Assembly: GCA_043798435.1 (NCBI GenBank)
Contig: JAZDOR010000117.1
Span: 1 to 20,734, forward strand
Source: JAGUXG01 sp043798435
Lineage (GTDB): Bacteria; UBA9089; UBA9088; JAGUXG01
Length of the DNA: 20,734 nt
Direction of reading: 5' to 3'
The notes under the pieces are model-generated. The model worked only from the letters and a program-made list of their open reading frames with translations, had not been told where the DNA came from and did not search any database. Below are positions 1 to 6,760 of this stretch, in pieces. Every line of letters begins with the position of its first letter. Within the stretch, counting starts at the first letter, position 1. The position numbers were made by a program, and so were the translations under genes.

Positions 1-57
1 CTCTGTGCCTCCGTGGTTTATATTCTTTTCTTGCACTTCAATTGGGTAAATAGTTAC
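1..57. repeat. Right end of a palindromic intergenic element, cut by the window edge
   Basis: The window opens with a CCTCCGTGGTTTATA motif, the same word family as the arms at 6095-6189. It closes at 46-57 with GTAAATAGTTAC, whose last nine bases match the right terminus of the MITE-like elements at 8765, 10304 and 13573 in the form seen at 707-718. The left half lies outside the window, so the assignment rests on one arm only. Confidence 0.4.
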
Positions 58-65
58 AAATTTTT

Positions 66-416
66 AATGGAGTGCTGATATTGCTTACATTCGTAGAATA
101 GAGGATTTTTATACCTTGTAGCCATTATTGATTGGTTTAGCCGTTATGGCGTGTCTAAAAAACTGAGCAATTCCTTAGATGTTTATTTCTGTATTGAAGC
201 ATTAGAAGAAGCACTTATTTTAAGAACGCCCAGACATATTTAACTCTTGGATCAAGCAAGCAGTTTACTATCAATTATTTCACAGGGATCTTATCAGGCA
301 ATGGAATTAAGGTAAGTATGTAATGGCGGAAGGTCGTGGTCTAAAGACAACATTTTCACCGAAAGGCTCTATTGAAGTGTGAAATATGAGGAAGTTTATA
401 TAAAAAGAAAAGGAGG
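66..416 (+). pseudogene. Decayed IS3-family transposase (OrfB, rve integrase core)
   Basis: Conceptual translation across at least two frameshifts and several stops gives recognisable pieces of an IS3-type OrfB. They are WSADIAYIR near 68, VAIIDWFSRYGVSKKLSNS from about 120, DVYFCIEALEEAL, a damaged form of the NTDQGSQFT block (SSKQFT) near 250-270, and DNIFTERLY followed by SVKYEEVYIK near 347-400. The first Asp and the last Glu of the DDE triad survive, but the central Asp is lost and in-frame stops interrupt the gene, so it cannot make an active enzyme. No OrfA and no N-terminal half are seen. The sequence just downstream (about 417-510) looks like IS trailer with a small hairpin, suggesting internal deletion. 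The family call is firm; the subgroup is not. Confidence 0.75.
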
Positions 417-501
417 ATAATTTATAGGTCTTTTAGATCTATTCTTTCAGAAAGAATGCATCTAAAAAAAGAGGAGAAATGGTCTTGACAAACCCATCCA
501 C

Positions 502-718
502 CTCACTATTTAGCTACTAAAAGATAACTACGAAAGGCACGAAAAACGCTAAAAATTCTGATTTACAAATTTCTTTTCCTTGTAAACCTCGAAACAGTCT
601 TCTGTAATCTGATAGCTTTCATTATTTGAACATAATATTATTCATTTTTCGCGTATTTTTGTGTATTTCGTAGTTTATAGTCTTCTTTTGCGACCAACCA
701 ATGTAGCTGAGTAGTTAC
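502..718. repeat. Diverged palindromic MITE-like element
   Basis: The right end 707-718 reads CTGAGTAGTTAC, whose reverse complement GTAACTACTCAG differs at one base from the terminus at 10304. The left end at about 502-513 is a poorer match, but the next bases TAGCTAC are shared with the inverted right arm. Inside, AACTACGAAAGGCACG from about 527 pairs with its inverted counterpart ending at about 675. I see no target-site duplication. About 85 bases in the centre (557-644) show no recognisable content. Confidence 0.45.
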
Positions 719-800
719 ATAAATTTTCTATTACAGATATTTCTAATGGGGTAAACCTCACCTGATTACTCTTTGGTGATGACTCAGATTGTCTTTGTGG

Positions 801-1109
801 TTATGGTCTTTTCCCTTGAATAGCTTTATATTGCAAGCAAGAAACTTCAGAGCCTTGTCCATAGATAAACCTAAGAGGACCAGAGAATTGATGGGAGTAG
901 ATGTAGTCATTGTCTATTACAAGAATAACTTTGCCATCTTTGACCTGATAGACTATCAGGCTATTCTCTAAGCATTGTTTTAATCTCCTGCCTTCTTAAG
1001 CTTAAACAGACAGGTGGTTTTCTCGAAATCCTAAAGAAAAATTTCTCATTACCAAATAGCCATCCTTCAAAAAGCCTGTTATTTCTACTCTCAACTTACT
1101 TTTCAATTC
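801..1109 (-). pseudogene. Remnant of an unrecognised minus-strand ORF
   Basis: Reading the minus strand from 1109 down to the stop at 801 gives a protein-like frame of about 100 codons broken by two stops close together. The recognisable stretches are KLRVEITGFLKDGYLVM before the stops, and YQVKDGKVILVIDND and GPLRFIYGQGSEVSCLQYKA after them. The composition looks like real protein rather than random frame. The plus-strand 60-residue ORF here is its shadow. I do not recognise the family; since the surrounding kilobase holds other mobile-element debris, the C-terminal end of another transposase is a possibility, but no catalytic motif supports it. Confidence 0.35.
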
Positions 1110-1171
1110 TTATTTCTGAATTACAGAAAAAGAGGTTGTCAAAAGTAGAATTTATTATTATACTCTTTTTT

Positions 1172-2620
1172 ATGGATATTTTATCAGCAGCTATATTCTC
1201 TCCACTTATTGGAGTCCTTCTCCTTCTTCTTACCCCAGGGAAAAGAACCTTTCTTATCAGGGCAGTAAGCCTTATATTTTCTCTCCTTCCTTTGGCTTTT
1301 AGCATTCTTTTGCTATCTTTATTTGACCAGACCAGCCCGTGTTTTCAATTTACAGAGAATATCCCATGGATTTCCTCATTCAACATAAATTACCACATAG
1401 GGCTTGATGGGATAAGCCTTCCCCTGTTTTTGCTTACAACAGTTCTTACGGTTCTAAGCATCATCATCTCCTTCAATATAGAAAAGAGGCTGAAAGAGTA
1501 TTTCATCTCCTTCCTTATCCTTGAAACAGGTCTTCTTGGTGTCTTTTCCAGCCTTGACCTATTCCTCTTCTATATCTTCTGGGAGCTTGTCCTTATTCCG
1601 ATGTTTCTTATCATTGGTGTCTGGGGAGGACCCAATAAGGTATATGCCTCTTTCAAGTTTATTCTTTATACGGCTATAGGCTCTGTCCTTATGCTCATTG
1701 GTATTATCTGGACATTCATGCTCACCCACACATTTGATATCACCCAACTATCATCTGGCCAGGAGATACCCCTTGATGTAGCCAAATGGATCTGGCTTCT
1801 CTTCTTTGTTGGGTTTGCGGTTAAGGTGCCTATCTTTCCATTCCATACCTGGCTTCCTGATGCCCATACCGAGGCACCGACTGCAGGTTCTGTTATCTTA
1901 GCTGGAGTCTTGCTTAAGATGGGGACTTATGGCTTATTGCGGGTGAACTTCTCTATCTTTCCAGAGACAACGATGGACAACTCCCTCTTCCTTGCCATCT
2001 TAGGGCTTATCAACATTCTTTATGGTGCCATGACTGCTATGGCTCAGAAGGATTTGAAGAAGATGATTGCCTACTCATCCGTCTCCCACATGGGCTTTGT
2101 CTTACTCGGGATGTCTGCCTTGAATTCCTGTGGAATAAATGGTGCGGTCTTTCAAATGGTAAGCCATGGAATTATCACAGGCTCTCTGTTTATGTTGGTA
2201 GGTGTAATCTATGACCGTGCCCATCACCGGCAGATAGCTGGGTTTGGCGGAATAGCCAAAGTTGTTCCAGCCTATACAGCGGTTATGGGAATAGCTATTC
2301 TTGCCTCAATTGGGCTTCCTGGTTTGGCTGGGTTTGTTGGTGAGCTTCTCTGCTTCCTGGGTGCATTCTCTGTCTTTTCAAAGATAACCGCTGCTGCTTG
2401 TTTCGGCATACTGATAGGTGCCATTTACATCCTTCATATGTATAAAGAGATGTTCTTTGGCCCCTTGAACGAAAAGTATGCAAACCTGCCTGACCTTTCT
2501 ATCCGTGAATGGATAGCCCTTATCCCACTGATGATTTTTATCATCTTGTTCGGTGTCTGGCCACAGCTGATAATAAATATAACTGACCCAGCAGTTCAGG
2601 CATTTCTCAGCTTTTTCTAA
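1172..2620 (+). CDS. nuoM: NADH-quinone oxidoreductase subunit M-like proton-pumping antiporter subunit
   Basis: A multi-helix membrane protein of the NuoM/NuoL/Mrp antiporter family, which in complex I couples electron transfer to proton translocation across the inner membrane. Family landmarks are WELVLIPMFLIIG with the conserved Glu near residue 138, VKVPIFPFHTWLPDAHTEAP with the conserved Lys near 218, a following LLKMGTYGLLR helix, and KDLKKMIAYSSVSHMGF. From ATG 1172 it is 482 residues, normal for NuoM. The frame extends back to a TTG at 1136, but MDILSAAIFSPLIGV is the usual NuoM beginning; neither start has a convincing Shine-Dalgarno. It is the only complex I gene here and the only plus-strand gene, convergent with the HybB-like gene. 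Upstream is debris, so it is either an orphan or a rearranged piece of a nuo operon. MrpD/HyfF-type relatives are a less likely alternative. Confidence 0.88.
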   Translation: MDILSAAIFSPLIGVLLLLLTPGKRTFLIRAVSLIFSLLPLAFSILLLSLFDQTSPCFQFTENIPWISSFNINYHIGLDGISLPLFLLTTVLTVLSIIISFNIEKRLKEYFISFLILETGLLGVFSSLDLFLFYIFWELVLIPMFLIIGVWGGPNKVYASFKFILYTAIGSVLMLIGIIWTFMLTHTFDITQLSSGQEIPLDVAKWIWLLFFVGFAVKVPIFPFHTWLPDAHTEAPTAGSVILAGVLLKMGTYGLLRVNFSIFPETTMDNSLFLAILGLINILYGAMTAMAQKDLKKMIAYSSVSHMGFVLLGMSALNSCGINGAVFQMVSHGIITGSLFMLVGVIYDRAHHRQIAGFGGIAKVVPAYTAVMGIAILASIGLPGLAGFVGELLCFLGAFSVFSKITAAACFGILIGAIYILHMYKEMFFGPLNEKYANLPDLSIREWIALIPLMIFIILFGVWPQLIINITDPAVQAFLSFF

Positions 2621-2694
2621 CCCTTACAATAAACATAGCTGAATAGCAAGGTTTTTTGTGGTATAAGGCTTTTGGGTTGGCAATATTACTGCTT

Positions 2695-3867
2695 TTAGTT
2701 ATCTGCTTTGTGTTCCCAGAGGACAGGCATTCTGTTGATAATCCATCTGAAGGAGCAGATCCAGGCGGTAATGATGCTCAAAGAAAGGATAAGTTCTGGC
2801 AGGGGAGGGAAATGCAGATCATGGAGTTGCCAGTTGAAGCAGATGATGGAAATATTGAGGCGGTTGATTATAGTGCCAAGAATTGTAAGTGCTGCCGAGA
2901 ACCGAATAATACCTACATTCTTTTTTCTAACCCCAAGAACAAAGAGATAGCAGGGCAGGATAATCAGAAATAGCTCCAGGCAAAACCATAGACCCCAGGG
3001 GGTGTTTAATAACCTCCAGCTATTACTATGGGCAATACCTATTATCTTTAATCCAAGGTAACAGAAGAGGACTACCGTAGCAGCTCTTCCTAATCCAATC
3101 GTAAGTTCATCAAGCTTTTCAAGGTACTTAGGTGTCATCTTCTTTCTTACCAACCAGCTGACAATCATCGTCATACTTAAGCCTGTGGCAATACTGGAGA
3201 CAAAGAAAAGGATGGGTATAAGCTCTGAATACCAGAGCGGATGTAGCTTATTGGGTGCAATAAGAAATAAGCCACCCAGGGCAGATTGATGGAGTGTTGA
3301 TAATATTACCCCAAAGATAGTGGCGCCTATGGTCAGCCTCTCTATCCAGTCTCTGAGCCTCTTTAAGTTAAGCCATTCACATATTGCCGGGCAGAATTCA
3401 AGAAACTGAACAGTAAGATACAGGGAGACATGCCAGGCGACTAAGAATAAGACAGATGTAGGACCATAAGAGACAAACATCGGAAAGTATATCCGCCAGG
3501 GCCTGCCAATATCCATTAAAAGGGCAACCACAGCAAAGAAATAACCAAGAAAACTTACAAGTATAGCCATTCTTACTAAAGGATAGTAATCCTTTCTGTT
3601 GAGGAGATACACAGTTGTGCCCAGGCAATATCCACCAGCAGACATCGCTACACCACAGAGCATATTAAAGCCAATGAATAACCCGAGGGGACGAAGGTTT
3701 GAGCCTTCAGTTACTTCCGAAAGACCTTGGGTAAAACGCAATATTATTACATAAAGCCCAGCCAAAAGGATAGCCCCACAGATAATATTGAATGGGGCAA
3801 TAAGGCTTTTTATATATTCACCCAAGGTCATTCCCAGGAATATCTTCTCACGAATCCATTTGTTCAT
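2695..3867 (-). CDS. HybB/NrfD-family quinone-interacting membrane subunit
   Basis: A polytopic membrane protein of about 390 residues with roughly ten hydrophobic segments, of the polysulfide reductase NrfD family, HybB branch. These subunits exchange electrons between the quinone pool and a periplasmic iron-sulfur partner without binding haem. The block GATIFGVILSTLHQSALGG followed by LFLIAPNKLHPLWYSE (residues about 180-215) is characteristic of HybB-like proteins. The ATG at 3867 is preferred over 3873 because GAGGTGA at 3880-3874 leaves a normal six-base spacing only for 3867. It is the last gene of the octaheme cytochrome/HybA-like group. No hydrogenase subunit genes are present, so the HybB name describes the family, not proof of a hydrogenase-2. 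Confidence 0.85.
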   Translation of the reverse strand: MNKWIREKIFLGMTLGEYIKSLIAPFNIICGAILLAGLYVIILRFTQGLSEVTEGSNLRPLGLFIGFNMLCGVAMSAGGYCLGTTVYLLNRKDYYPLVRMAILVSFLGYFFAVVALLMDIGRPWRIYFPMFVSYGPTSVLFLVAWHVSLYLTVQFLEFCPAICEWLNLKRLRDWIERLTIGATIFGVILSTLHQSALGGLFLIAPNKLHPLWYSELIPILFFVSSIATGLSMTMIVSWLVRKKMTPKYLEKLDELTIGLGRAATVVLFCYLGLKIIGIAHSNSWRLLNTPWGLWFCLELFLIILPCYLFVLGVRKKNVGIIRFSAALTILGTIINRLNISIICFNWQLHDLHFPPLPELILSLSIITAWICSFRWIINRMPVLWEHKADN

Positions 3868-3893
3868 TTTCATTCACCTCTACAGAGCCATAA

Positions 3894-4083
3894 AGATTTA
3901 TTAGACACTGATTATACAGATATTTTTAGACACTGATTTACACAGATATTCACTGATTAAATATCTTTATCTATGTTTATAGTCTCTATTCATCAGTGTA
4001 AATCAGTGTCTATCTGTGTCTAAATACTTATTCTTTATTGGCTCTTTATCAGTGTCCATCAGTGTAAATCTGTGTCTAATAGA
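3894..4083. repeat. Palindromic GACACTGATTTACACAGAT-type repeat cluster
   Basis: Multiple copies of GACACTGATTTACACAGAT and variants run in one direction on the left (3902-3960), and their reverse complements ATCAGTGTAAATCAGTGTC run on the right (3991-4080), forming a long imperfect inverted repeat. A second cluster lies at 15003-15204. The right end overlaps the last codons and stop of the HybA-like gene. Confidence 0.8.
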
Positions 4084-4934
4084 ACTTCCTCTGTTTTGTT
4101 TTTCGTGATGGCATAGAGACCTGTTAAAATCCCTGGCCAGAGGACAAAAACAACAGGCACCCAGGATAGAAAACCCTTTGTGTATTCTGGATATGGTTTT
4201 GTCCCTAAATCTATTGGAAAATCAAGCTTTTCAAAGGGAACTTGTGAGATATAGAGCCAGCCTGTGCCACCTGCCTCTCTCTCACCATAAATATGGTTGA
4301 TATACCCCTTGGGATGCTTTACTATTCTCTCCTGGGCAAATTTTAAGATATCAGCCCTCCTTCCAAAGGTTATCGCCTCCATAGGGCAGACCTCTGCACA
4401 GGCTGGAATCTTACCCTTCTTGATTCTATCATAGCACATCTGGCACTTCATCACCTTTGGTGTCAATAGATTGGAATATTCATAAGCAGGGATATAAAAC
4501 GGGCAGGCAACCATACAGTACCTACATCCAATGCATAGATTTTTGTTATAAGTGACAGGGCCCTCTTTGCTCTTCTTTAGGGCACCAACCAAGCAGGCAG
4601 AAACACAGGCAGGCTCCTCGCAATGGAAACACTGGACCTTGCGAAAGACCTCCTTTTTATCTATTGAGTATCTATTTACCACAGTATAAGCTCTTGCATC
4701 AGGCCTTCTCTTCTTGGCAAAGACAGTTTTATCATCTATGCAAGGTCTTTCTGGCAGGTTATTTGCCTGACTACAAGCCTCCTCACACCTTCTGCACCCT
4801 ATGCAGGAACTGAGGTCAGTAAGCATACCAAACCTATCTGGATGACCAGAAAAGTTTTCATAAGCCTGCGGTTTTCCAACCAGCCCCACAGCCCCAATTA
4901 CACCTATGGTCTTTAGAAAATCCCTTCTATTCAT
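4059..4934 (-). CDS. HybA-like periplasmic four-cluster ferredoxin with C-terminal membrane anchor
   Basis: Starts with MNRRDFLKTIGVIGAVGLVG, a Tat-type signal, so the folded iron-sulfur protein is probably exported. Cysteine groups follow as in HybA/DmsB-type ferredoxins: CIGCRRCEEAC near residue 41, CFHCEEPACVSAC near 102, CIGCRYCMVAC near 136, and CQMCYDRIKKGKIPACAEVCP near 163. Together these can bind four [4Fe-4S] clusters. A single hydrophobic helix near residues 255-277 would anchor it beside the HybB-like protein encoded just downstream. It should relay electrons between a periplasmic donor, plausibly the octaheme cytochrome upstream, and the quinone-reactive HybB-like subunit. The last residues, LLDTDLH and the stop, are encoded by the GACACAGATTTACACTGA repeat, so the original C-terminus was probably different. 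No clear Shine-Dalgarno; the start abuts another repeat. Confidence 0.87.
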   Translation of the reverse strand: MNRRDFLKTIGVIGAVGLVGKPQAYENFSGHPDRFGMLTDLSSCIGCRRCEEACSQANNLPERPCIDDKTVFAKKRRPDARAYTVVNRYSIDKKEVFRKVQCFHCEEPACVSACLVGALKKSKEGPVTYNKNLCIGCRYCMVACPFYIPAYEYSNLLTPKVMKCQMCYDRIKKGKIPACAEVCPMEAITFGRRADILKFAQERIVKHPKGYINHIYGEREAGGTGWLYISQVPFEKLDFPIDLGTKPYPEYTKGFLSWVPVVFVLWPGILTGLYAITKNKTEEVLLDTDLH

Positions 4935-5018
4935 ATTTCTATTGCGAATCTCGGATCGCGAATCGCGAATCTAAAATCTATTTTCCAATTCGCAATTCGC
5001 AATTCACGATTAACGATT
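4935..5018. repeat. Palindromic GCGAATC-type repeat
   Basis: Runs of TCGCGAATCGCGAATC on the left (about 4944-4972) face AATTCGCAATTCGCAATTC on the right (about 4987-5005), an imperfect inverted repeat filling the whole gap between the octaheme cytochrome and the HybA-like gene. It reaches into the stop codon of the former and ends at the ATG of the latter. Confidence 0.7.
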
Positions 5019-5573
5019 TTTATGGCATTCCTTACAACTAACAGGCCCCTTTGTCTCCTTATGGCAGAGGATACAGAGCCTGTGAAATGCACCCTTTTTC
5101 CCCGGCTTATTCAGGGTTGAATCCTGATGACACTCTGTGCATTTTGTAACATCTCCAGTATGATGACACCTCTGGCAATTGCTTAGCTTTGTATGCTTGC
5201 TGTGTGAGAAACTTACGCTTCCTATTGTGCAAACCTCAGGCAGGAATGCGAAACTCACATCTTGAGTTTTCCAAGTATGACAAGTGGTGCATAGTGTCGG
5301 AGCCTTTTCCTTCTTATGACAGTCTATGCACTTTTTATGGTATGCGTCCTTTAGTTTTGGAATGGAGGCAGTAATAGGAGCAGAGTGGCACTTCTTGCAG
5401 GACCAGATTTCAGGGGGACCTAAGTGATGGCACTTGGCACAATCTCCGGCTCTTGTTATATGCTTACTATGAGAGAGCTGGACCTTGCCCAGGGTGCAGG
5501 TTTTTGGCATATCAAGAGATACGCAAATTCCCACCCAGACAAGAAAGGCAACTATTCCAAAAAGGATTTTCAT
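5010..5573 (-). CDS. Octaheme class III (cytochrome c3-like) periplasmic cytochrome
   Basis: 187 residues with an N-terminal hydrophobic signal (about residues 1-20) and eight CXXCH haem sites: CAKCH, CKKCH, CIDCH, CTTCH, then CQRCH, CTECH, CILCH, CKECH. The protein is two tandem four-haem units: each begins with CTxGxVxxSHSKH and has CHH at its first site, a cytochrome c3/c7 pattern in which nearby His residues serve as distal ligands. Such proteins carry electrons in the periplasm. Its position just before the HybA-like and HybB-like genes suggests it is the electron donor or acceptor for that quinone-linked pair. Haem attachment would require a cytochrome c maturation system elsewhere. ATG 5573 has no obvious Shine-Dalgarno. 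The family is clear; the physiological partner is inferred. Confidence 0.9.
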   Translation of the reverse strand: MKILFGIVAFLVWVGICVSLDMPKTCTLGKVQLSHSKHITRAGDCAKCHHLGPPEIWSCKKCHSAPITASIPKLKDAYHKKCIDCHKKEKAPTLCTTCHTWKTQDVSFAFLPEVCTIGSVSFSHSKHTKLSNCQRCHHTGDVTKCTECHQDSTLNKPGKKGAFHRLCILCHKETKGPVSCKECHKNR

Positions 5574-5605
5574 TACTTTGTATAGGAATTTCCTTTTGGA
5601 CTTTA

Positions 5606-5684
5606 GATGAACGCAGATTTTAAGGATTCAAACATAGAGAATTAAATATTGATCCTGATAATCTGCGAAAATCTGCGTCCTATT
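5606..5684. repeat. Palindromic CGCAGATTTT-type repeat
   Basis: AACGCAGATTTTAAGGATT on the left faces AATCTGCGAAAATCTGCGT on the right, separated by about 30 bases: an imperfect inverted repeat in the leader of the octaheme cytochrome gene. Confidence 0.6.
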
Positions 5685-5741
5685 AATTAGTCCTTCAGCC
5701 TCCAAAAGTCGCAGAATATAATAATAAATAGTATGGCTATA

Positions 5742-5844
5742 ATACCAAAATGTAATCTAATGAGTAACTTTTAATATGTAAGGAAAGCCAGTTATAGACC
5801 GAAGTTTTTCATACTATATTACCTGTTAGATTGCAACTTGGTAT
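5742..5844. repeat. Small inverted-repeat element with about 25-base termini
   Basis: The left end ATACCAAAATGTAATCTAAT (5742-5761) matches the reverse complement of the right end, which reads ATACCAAGTTGCAATCTAAC from 5844 downward, at 16 of 20 positions, and similarity continues a few bases further in. Total length is 103 bases with an AT-rich centre and no ORF. This has the shape of a MITE or a solo IS end pair and is unrelated in sequence to the GTAACCGTTCAG family. No convincing target duplication is seen. Confidence 0.55.
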
Positions 5845-5894
5845 AAGATACTCTACGCCTTTGGTAAAGGTCATAAACTCACACAGGGTGAACA

Positions 5895-6023
5895 TCACTT
5901 CCTCCTTGCTATTGCTTTAATCCACCAATAAAAGAGGGGTAGGAAAAGAAACAGAATTCTTGCGATATGAAAGACCAATACTCCACCTATCAAAACCATA
6001 AAGACCCAGAAACCAATACCCAT
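5895..6023 (-). CDS. 42-residue hydrophobic membrane peptide
   Basis: ATG 6023 is preceded at 4-5 bases by GGAGGTG, among the strongest Shine-Dalgarno sequences in the window. The product begins MGIGFWVFMVLIGGVLVF, continues with HIARILFLFLPLFYWWI and ends in a basic tail (KAIARRK). It therefore has one long or two short membrane segments with a positive C-terminus. A longer ORF at 5917-6117 in another frame overlaps it but lacks this ribosome site. I do not recognise a family. A terminator-like hairpin ends about a dozen bases before its ribosome site, and the octaheme cytochrome gene lies about 320 bases downstream. It may be a small subunit of the redox complex or a regulatory leader peptide. 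Confidence 0.6.
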   Translation of the reverse strand: MGIGFWVFMVLIGGVLVFHIARILFLFLPLFYWWIKAIARRK

Positions 6024-6034
6024 TTTTCACCTCC

Positions 6035-6082
6035 AAAAACAAAAAAGCACCTCCATCGCACATTTTGCGACAAAGATGCTTT
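6035..6082 (-). terminator. Strand-specific intrinsic terminator or attenuator hairpin
   Basis: On the minus-strand RNA, AAAGCAUCUUUGUCGC pairs over all 16 positions with GCGAUGGAGGUGCUUU if G-U pairs are allowed, around a seven-base loop, followed by UUUGUUUUU. On the plus strand four of these pairs become mismatches, so the structure favours minus-strand transcripts. The ribosome site of the 42-residue ORF follows immediately, which suggests attenuation rather than simple operon termination. Confidence 0.7.
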
Positions 6083-6094
6083 CTGTTAAAATAT

Positions 6095-6189
6095 AAACCA
6101 CGGAGACACGGAGTCACAGAGGAATAAAAACTTAAAAAATTTGTCTCTTTACAATTAAATTCTCCGTCTTCTCTGTGCCTCTGTGGTAA
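6095..6189. repeat. Palindromic ACCACGGAG/CTCTGTGGT repeat
   Basis: AACCACGGAGACACGGAG and following bases on the left face TCTGTGCCTCTGTGGTA on the right, with about 45 bases between. It lies in the leader upstream of the hairpin at 6035-6082 and shares its words with 1-25 and 16650-16668. Confidence 0.7.
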
Positions 6190-6223
6190 ATACTTATCTT
6201 TTATCTCAAAAACACCTAAAAGT

Positions 6224-6256
6224 CTATTGTTTCTCTCTCTCTCTGATAAACATCAT
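6224..6256 (-). other. Possible ten-codon leader ORF
   Basis: AAGGAG at 6269-6264 is seven bases before ATG 6256, which opens MMFIREREKQ and a TAG. It sits between the promoter candidate at 6322-6350 and the terminator hairpin. The codons fall in a GA-repeat tract, so the ORF could be chance. Confidence 0.25.
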
Positions 6257-6321
6257 TCTTCATCTCCTTGATGGCTAATAACAAGCCTTACCTTAAATTT
6301 AAGTTCCCATTACTATAGTAT

Positions 6322-6350
6322 ATTGTCTATTGATTTTAAGAAATTGTCAA
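6322..6350 (-). promoter_or_regulatory. Sigma-70-like promoter candidate
   Basis: TTGACA (perfect -35) at 6350-6345, a 17-base spacer, then GACAAT (four of six for -10) at 6327-6322; a TATACT lies slightly further on. It reads toward the 42-residue ORF and octaheme cytochrome, giving a leader of roughly 300 bases. The -35 sits in the loop of an AT-rich inverted repeat (AAGAAATT/AATTTCTT). Confidence 0.45.
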
Positions 6351-6379
6351 TTTTTTATAAATTTCTTTAACATCACATT

Positions 6380-6760
6380 CTAATTTAATTTTTCAATAAA
6401 ATCCTTGGCTAACTTGATTGAAGATTTTACCGCATCTACACTATGAAGCCATCCTCTATAGTATCCTGCAATATGGAGTTGGTCATATATATTATCAAAC
6501 TTCCGCAAGAGCTTTCCATTATGCACACCTGCATACCTTTGAATAGCCTTTCTATACTCCTCTACTTTCTTAGGAGTCTCCTTTTTGCCAACACCTTTTT
6601 CAAGAAGATAATCATCAATTGCCCTGAGAACCCCTAAATAAGCAACACCGCAGGCTGATTTGACATATTTTATATCAGCATATTCATTATCTTCAATAGG
6701 AGATTTGCCCAAGAGCTCTTTGGAGTTCTCTATATATCTTATAGCTTCTCTTCTTTGCAT
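6380..6760 (-). CDS. DUF5618 family HEPN-like protein
   Basis: 126 residues, mostly helical in character, containing YADIKYVKSACGVAYLGVL and, near the end, NIYDQLHIAGYYRGWLHSVD. This matches my memory of DUF5618 proteins, small HEPN-like helical proteins often found beside minimal nucleotidyltransferases. An Rx4-6H-type RNase motif is not obvious, so nuclease activity should not be assumed. The start ATG 6760 lies inside the 3' end of the cytochrome b gene in another frame (22-base overlap), so the two are probably co-transcribed and translationally coupled. No matching nucleotidyltransferase is adjacent; the one at 10529 is nearly 4 kb away. Function unknown; a toxin-antitoxin-like or regulatory role is conjecture. 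Confidence 0.7.
   Translation of the reverse strand: MQRREAIRYIENSKELLGKSPIEDNEYADIKYVKSACGVAYLGVLRAIDDYLLEKGVGKKETPKKVEEYRKAIQRYAGVHNGKLLRKFDNIYDQLHIAGYYRGWLHSVDAVKSSIKLAKDFIEKLN

Noticed and set aside
2656..2973. Plus-strand 105-residue ORF starting with a hydrophobic stretch after nuoM
   Set aside because: Almost wholly antisense to the well-supported HybB-like gene; the hydrophobic start is the complement of its end and the intergenic gap. It does not resemble NuoN.
3894..4083. Possible CRISPR array
   Set aside because: Repeat units are irregular, occur in both orientations and have no uniform unique spacers; no cas genes are nearby.
2695..4934. A hydrogenase-2 operon, suggested by HybA- and HybB-like genes
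   Set aside because: No hydrogenase large or small subunit or maturation gene is present; the pair is next to a multihaem cytochrome instead.
5917..6117. 66-residue minus-strand ORF
   Set aside because: Wrong frame: the GGAGGTG ribosome site and hydrophobic coding pattern belong to the overlapping ORF at 5895-6023, and its N-terminal half translates a repeat and the terminator hairpin.
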